Shown here one piece after another: positions 60,629 to 64,000 of a stretch of 64,000 nt of DNA. Origin of the DNA: Neobacillus bataviensis (GTDB lineage Bacteria > Bacillota > Bacilli > Bacillales_B > DSM-18226); contig NZ_JAHXYW010000012.1 of assembly GCF_019969725.1 (NCBI RefSeq), forward strand, positions 1 through 64,000. Reading direction: 5' to 3'. Within the stretch, counting starts at the first letter, position 1; every line of letters begins with the position of its first letter. A model generated the notes under the pieces. That model searched no databases. It was not told the origin of the DNA and saw nothing but the letters and a program-made list of their open reading frames with translations. Made by a program: the position numbers and the translations under genes.

Positions 60629-61462
60629 ATGGATAAAAAACATGGCAAATATTTAACTACTGGGGAATTTGCGAAGCTTTGTAAGGTAAACAAACAGACA
60701 ATCTTTTATTATGATCAAATTGGACTTTTATCTCCCCTATGGAAAAATGAAAAAGGCTATCGTTATTACTCAATTCACCAAATAGAGCTTTTCTTTGTTA
60801 TTGATTTATTAAAGGATCTTGGTATGTCGCTGAACGATATTCAACAATATACACAAAATAAATCTCCTGAAAGTTTTTTATCATTAATGCACCAAAAAAA
60901 AGAAGAGATTGTGAAAAAGCGTAAGGAGATTGAAATGAAGGAAAGAATGATTGATGCAAAAATTGCATTAATGGAAGAAGCATCACACCTTGATTTTCAA
61001 CGAATTACGCTTAAACAATTACCGGAAGCAACACTTTATCTAAGTAAAAACATTGAAAATGTAACTGATGAAGAATTTATTGAAGTTATTTCAGATTTTA
61101 TTAATGAATTGAACATATCTCATCTTGATTCAGGATATCCAATAGGTGGTATTACGAAACGGGAGCATGTAATGAAGGGAGAATTCTCTAATTATAGCTT
61201 TTTATATATTGAGCAACCACATCCAAAGGTGGGATATCCGTATTTTCAGGCTGTGAAAGGCGATTTTCTCATTGGATATCATATTGGGGATGAGAAAACA
61301 ATACATAAAACATATAAGCGACTTTTTTCAGAGATGGAACGTTTAAATTTAGCCTTAGGTGATTATGTTTTTGAAGAGTATATTTATGATACAGTTGTAA
61401 TGAATCATAAGGAACATTACGTCACCAAAATTATGATTCAAGTCGAACAAATAGAGAGTTAA
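60629..61462 (+). CDS. MerR-family multidrug-binding activator (BltR/BmrR type)
   Basis: A 277-residue regulator. The MerR HTH is TTGEFAKLCKVNKQTIFYYD then QIGLLSPLWKNEKGYRYYSI, followed by a long dimerisation coiled coil (residues 75-115) and a C-terminal GyrI-like ligand domain. In B. subtilis, BmrR and BltR bind drugs and twist a 19-bp-spacer promoter. AAGGGGGT lies before the ATG. It faces the exporter across 118 bp and probably activates it. Confidence 0.9.
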   Translation: MDKKHGKYLTTGEFAKLCKVNKQTIFYYDQIGLLSPLWKNEKGYRYYSIHQIELFFVIDLLKDLGMSLNDIQQYTQNKSPESFLSLMHQKKEEIVKKRKEIEMKERMIDAKIALMEEASHLDFQRITLKQLPEATLYLSKNIENVTDEEFIEVISDFINELNISHLDSGYPIGGITKREHVMKGEFSNYSFLYIEQPHPKVGYPYFQAVKGDFLIGYHIGDEKTIHKTYKRLFSEMERLNLALGDYVFEEYIYDTVVMNHKEHYVTKIMIQVEQIES

Positions 61463-61873
61463 TTTCTCATTAATTCTAGTATCTTAAATCTTGCCCCCGT
61501 TACAATTAAAAAAAGACAATGATAAGCGTGGTATTTTCACGCTTTTTTGTATTAATAATATGTATTTTATTGAACCCTGTTGTTAAACTCCCTCAGTATA
61601 ATTCGATTTTCTCCCCCGAATACTCGCTTATTCGTAGGATTTCCTAAAACCTATTATTTCTCCCATAGTTCAACCAGTCTACCTTTATTAAACCATTCCC
61701 ATCCTCCACAATTACTGCTGTTTACAGATTTCACCCTTTTTATAAAAAAAGCAGAAGCTTTAAAAACTTATTTTTTATTAAGAAAAAGTTAAGGGGCATT
61801 GTGCATAATCAATCCTGTAAGCGAGATAACAACAAAAAAACATATACATGTCAGTTTTAGGAGGAATTACACA
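61463..61873. other. Gene-free gap before the pspA operon
   Basis: Contains a CACCCGTTAGT-family core at 61480-61505 (AAATCTTGCCCCCGTTACAA), a terminator at 61524-61548 and AT-rich sequence to 61870 that should carry the operon promoter. A 70-codon frame at 61580 is not credible. Confidence 0.55.
61524..61548 (+). terminator. Terminator of the merR gene
   Basis: AAGCGTG/CACGCTT stem with a 7-base loop followed by TTTTTT. Confidence 0.8.
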
Positions 61874-62446
61874 ATGAAGAAAAAATGGTTATTTTGGCTT
61901 CCAGTCGGAGCAGCAGCAATCTGGGCTGGTTCTCATTTACTTCCAGGTATCGGGCACTTTGGCCACTTTGGCGGTCATGGCATGATGCAGGGAGGATCTG
62001 GACAAGGCATGATGCAAGGCGGTCAAGGTCCGGGTATGACCCAGGGCGGCATCGGTCAAGGGATGATGCAGGGCGGTCGAGGTCATCGCATGATGGGGCA
62101 TGGCGGGAAGCATGGCTTTGGCTTTGGCTTTGACTTCGGTTGGACAAGAACCCTTATCGGTGTAGGTATTACACTTTTCGGTATCTCCCTTCGCAAACAT
62201 GCCGGAGATAAAGTTTGGAAGAAGTGGGCTGGTTATGGATTAATTGGTCTTGGCCTTGCAGCAGCCTTAAAAGCAGCCCTTCCGGTTCTGGCAATTGGGG
62301 CAGGTGCTTACTGGTTGTTTAAGAAAGCAGGTTCCTCTAAGCAAAAGGGGTACAGCCCTATCGGCTATACAGCAGCACCTGTGGTTAGCAGCAACTCACA
62401 AATACTAGATGCATGGGAAAAGAATATAACTAAGGAGGAAAAGTAA
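61874..62446 (+). CDS. Membrane protein with Gly-Met-Gln repeats, first gene of the pspA operon
   Basis: A 190-residue protein. An N-terminal helix (WLFWLPVGAAAIWAGSHLLP), then five repeats near GMMQGG (residues 34-72) with several His residues, then a Gly-rich region and two further helices (TLIGVGITLFGISLR and LIGLGLAAALKAALPVLAIG). The Met/His-rich part might bind copper or form a flexible external loop. AGGAGG lies 8 bp before the ATG at 61874. The next gene starts one base after its stop. Confidence 0.75.
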   Translation: MKKKWLFWLPVGAAAIWAGSHLLPGIGHFGHFGGHGMMQGGSGQGMMQGGQGPGMTQGGIGQGMMQGGRGHRMMGHGGKHGFGFGFDFGWTRTLIGVGITLFGISLRKHAGDKVWKKWAGYGLIGLGLAAALKAALPVLAIGAGAYWLFKKAGSSKQKGYSPIGYTAAPVVSSNSQILDAWEKNITKEEK

Positions 62447-62447
62447 A

Positions 62448-63092
62448 ATGGGTATTTTTAATAGAGTAAAAACAATCGTAATGGCGGACTTACATGAATT
62501 ATTGGATAAGGTGGAAGATCCAATCATTCTATTGAATCAATATATGCGTGAATTGGACGAGCAGGTTGAGAAGGCCAAGGAAACATTAGGTCATCAGCTG
62601 TACTTAGAAAAACGTCATGAGCTGCTTGTCGCAGAGGCCTCGGGAGTGGTGGCAAAACGTACACGTCAAGCTGAGCTTGCAGTTGAAAAAGGTGAAGATA
62701 CCATCGCAAGAATGGCTCTTCAAGAAAAATTACAGCAGGAAGCAAAACTGAAACTCTATCAAGAGCAGCATGAGGCAATGAAACAACAGACATTAGCTCT
62801 TCGTGAACAAATTGATACATTGCTTGAAAAATACAACGAATTATCGAACAGACGACTGGTGCTAATCTCACGTGCACATGCGGCAAAGGCACAACAGCAG
62901 CTGCAAAAAGTGGTCGCTTCCTTCAGTACGGACAATGCCTTGAAAGGGTTCCGCCGAGTAGAAGATTATGTCCAGCAATTAGAGGCACAGGCTTCGGCTG
63001 CTTCCTACTTTATCCCTTCTGCCCCAACGGTAAACTTGGAAGTACAAGAAGCGGTTGAACGTGAGTTGGCCCTGCTAAAGGAAAGTAAGTAA
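62448..63092 (+). CDS. pspA: PspA/IM30 family membrane-stress protein
   Basis: A 214-residue, almost fully helical protein. FNRVKTIVMADLHELLDKVE then DPIILLNQYMRELDEQVEKA is the N-terminal amphipathic and first coil region of PspA/Vipp1/LiaH. The rest forms the coiled-coil hairpin (LQEKLQQEAKLKLYQEQHEA, then AAKAQQQLQKVVASF). Members polymerise on damaged membranes to keep proton tightness. AAGGAGGAAAAG lies before the ATG. Coupled to genes on both sides by one-base gaps or overlaps. Confidence 0.9.
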   Translation: MGIFNRVKTIVMADLHELLDKVEDPIILLNQYMRELDEQVEKAKETLGHQLYLEKRHELLVAEASGVVAKRTRQAELAVEKGEDTIARMALQEKLQQEAKLKLYQEQHEAMKQQTLALREQIDTLLEKYNELSNRRLVLISRAHAAKAQQQLQKVVASFSTDNALKGFRRVEDYVQQLEAQASAASYFIPSAPTVNLEVQEAVERELALLKESK

Positions 63093-63529
63093 TGAACGCT
63101 ACTAGTTTCATAAATACCTTGGAGTCTGGCCTGCAAGCAAAACTAGTTGATGTGAAAGAGCTGGTGCCAGGTAATTTAGGATCCATTGTTTCTCATTGGG
63201 GTGTAATGCTGGGGATTAGCGATTTTCAATTATCTTTGTTCAGTGTTTTACTCGTTTCTATCACTCTAGCAGCTTTAGTAGTTGGCTGGTACCTTCGCAG
63301 GTTTAGTAAGAAAAAATGGCTGGGATATATCATTAGTTTCATCGGCTTTCTTCCTGTCCTACCGATTATGATGGCCGGAACCCTTGTTTATTGGATGGGT
63401 AAACTATATTGGAAGAGCGGTAAAGTTCGCTCGAACAAAGAATCGGCACCTAAGGAACCACGGAAGGATGGATCAAACATAAATGACTGGGAACAGGCTT
63501 TGAAAGGATTGGAAAAATTACAATCATAG
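63092..63529 (+). CDS. Small membrane protein of the pspA operon
   Basis: A 145-residue protein whose ATG shares the last A of the pspA stop, so translation is coupled. The N-terminal part is soluble; helices follow at about residues 48-68 (LFSVLLVSITLAALVVGWYL) and 75-105 (GYIISFIGFLPVLPIMMAGT). The C-terminus is charged. I do not recognise a family; it may anchor PspA to the membrane, as PspB/C do in other phyla. A terminator follows. Confidence 0.7.
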   Translation: MNATSFINTLESGLQAKLVDVKELVPGNLGSIVSHWGVMLGISDFQLSLFSVLLVSITLAALVVGWYLRRFSKKKWLGYIISFIGFLPVLPIMMAGTLVYWMGKLYWKSGKVRSNKESAPKEPRKDGSNINDWEQALKGLEKLQS

Positions 63530-63549
63530 TCTGATATTTATGAAGACAG

Positions 63550-63574
63550 AAAGACTGCATATTGCAGTCTTTTT
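63550..63574. terminator. Bidirectional terminator
   Basis: AAAGACTGCA/TGCAGTCTTT between the converging pspA operon and the last gene. Confidence 0.85.
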
Positions 63575-63582
63575 GATATGCA

Positions 63583-64000
63583 TTACTTTATATTAAACTG
63601 AAAAACATATTCGATACTCCCAGAAGGAGTACCTATCCTTAATTCCCCTAAATAATAACCTGCACCTGTTGGTAATTCTGTAATATTGATATAATCTTCT
63701 TTTGTTACTTTGTATGAAAGTTTAATATCGGTTGGTCCTAAATTACGCCCATCCTTTGTTAAAGAAAGCTCCCAATTCCCTTTCATCTCATCCCTAGGTG
63801 TATTTGCGTCTTGGAATCCCCGTGGCGGGATGGGACTAGTAATCTCAAGGATAGACCCTTTCTCTAAAAAAATTGGAGATTTCCCTTTTAAGACTTCTTC
63901 TTTTGAAGTCGTCGTACAAGGATTAATTGGACTAGGATTATCCCTGTAAGTACACCTATTAAAAGAATAAATTTCTATATTATGATTATCAACCCGAACT
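63583..64000 (-). CDS. Partial gene, C-terminal 138 residues, unknown
   Basis: The frame runs without a stop from the window edge at 64000 to TAA at 63583, so the visible ATG at 63786 is probably internal. The earlier part reads through NRCTYRDNPSPINPCTTTSK and FLEKGSILEITSPIPPRGF, then GNWELSLTKDGRNLGPTDIK and GYYLGELRIGTPSGSIEYVF. It looks like a beta-rich extracytoplasmic domain with a Cys pair. The N-terminus, including any signal peptide, is outside the window. Confidence 0.65.
   Translation of the reverse strand, partial: VRVDNHNIEIYSFNRCTYRDNPSPINPCTTTSKEEVLKGKSPIFLEKGSILEITSPIPPRGFQDANTPRDEMKGNWELSLTKDGRNLGPTDIKLSYKVTKEDYINITELPTGAGYYLGELRIGTPSGSIEYVFQFNIK

Noticed and set aside
61580..61792. 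70-aa plus-strand frame before the pspA operon
   Set aside because: Low-complexity Ser/Leu/Phe content typical of AT-rich non-coding DNA and no ribosome binding site.

Overview
The window reads as chromosomal DNA of a low-GC, endospore-forming member of the Bacillaceae (Bacillus, Neobacillus or a close genus). The evidence is AT-rich sequence, AAGGAG-type ribosome binding sites, frequent TTG and GTG starts, and spore or germination families: a GerAB permease, a GerPA/PF-like peptide, DUF3231, DUF1657, DUF421, CBO0543 and a short YkuD L,D-transpeptidase. No rRNA, tRNA, phage module or CRISPR array was seen. The content is accessory-like: many small transcription units, drug exporters, acetyltransferases and local regulators, with only a few core-like genes (mqo, ktrB/D, pspA, cutC, a site-2 protease).

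Layout. 0-3.5 kb: the right end of an IS3-family element, an NlpC/P60 hydrolase, a beta-helix protein and a MarR-paiA pair. 3.5-9.5 kb: a fosmidomycin-type exporter, a VOC protein, DUF421, a PLD-type cardiolipin synthase and an EamA exporter behind a structured leader. 9.6-14.9 kb: a run of small spore-associated or unknown genes (two DUF3231, DUF1657, several peptides under 70 aa, CBO0543, a CBS protein), with intergenic gaps packed with one short repeat family. 15-20 kb: LysE, two divergent VanY-type peptidases, a GNAT and KtrB/D. 20.5-27.2 kb: a TetR-controlled MFS-SDR unit, CutC, a second CBO0543, a PrmC-like methyltransferase and an ECF S-component. 27-38.6 kb: AraC, NUDIX, aldo/keto reductase, orphan gerAB, a gerPA-like gene, a truncated sigma factor, mqo, a site-2 protease, a PadR-controlled split permease and two DUF1801-type proteins. 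39-42.5 kb: a DUF2975/HTH pair and a NicO-type transporter.

42.5-48 kb holds a beta-lactam resistance cluster, blaI-blaR1-pbp-blaP, all on the minus strand. A BlaI-type palindrome lies before blaI, before the class B PBP gene and, twice, before blaP. The arrangement recalls the staphylococcal mec and bla systems combined. 48.4-61.5 kb holds small membrane proteins, a macrolide-type glycosyltransferase, XRE-cupin/MFS and MerR/Blt pairs with clear operators, a membrane-anchored double DJ-1/PfpI protein, an isochorismatase-type hydrolase and a second DUF421. 61.8-63.5 kb is a tightly coupled pspA operon, and the window ends inside a minus-strand gene.

The most unusual content is non-coding. Two intergenic regions 21 kb apart share a colinear element of about 315 bp carrying palindromes of the form TTAATCARACGTTTRATTAA. 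Four intergenic tandem arrays have strict periods of 52 bp (two arrays) or 21 bp (two arrays), and three of them are built on TGTCC/GGACA dyads. A short family with the core CACCCGTTAGT recurs at least a dozen times. None of these looks coding, and they deserve a genome-wide search.
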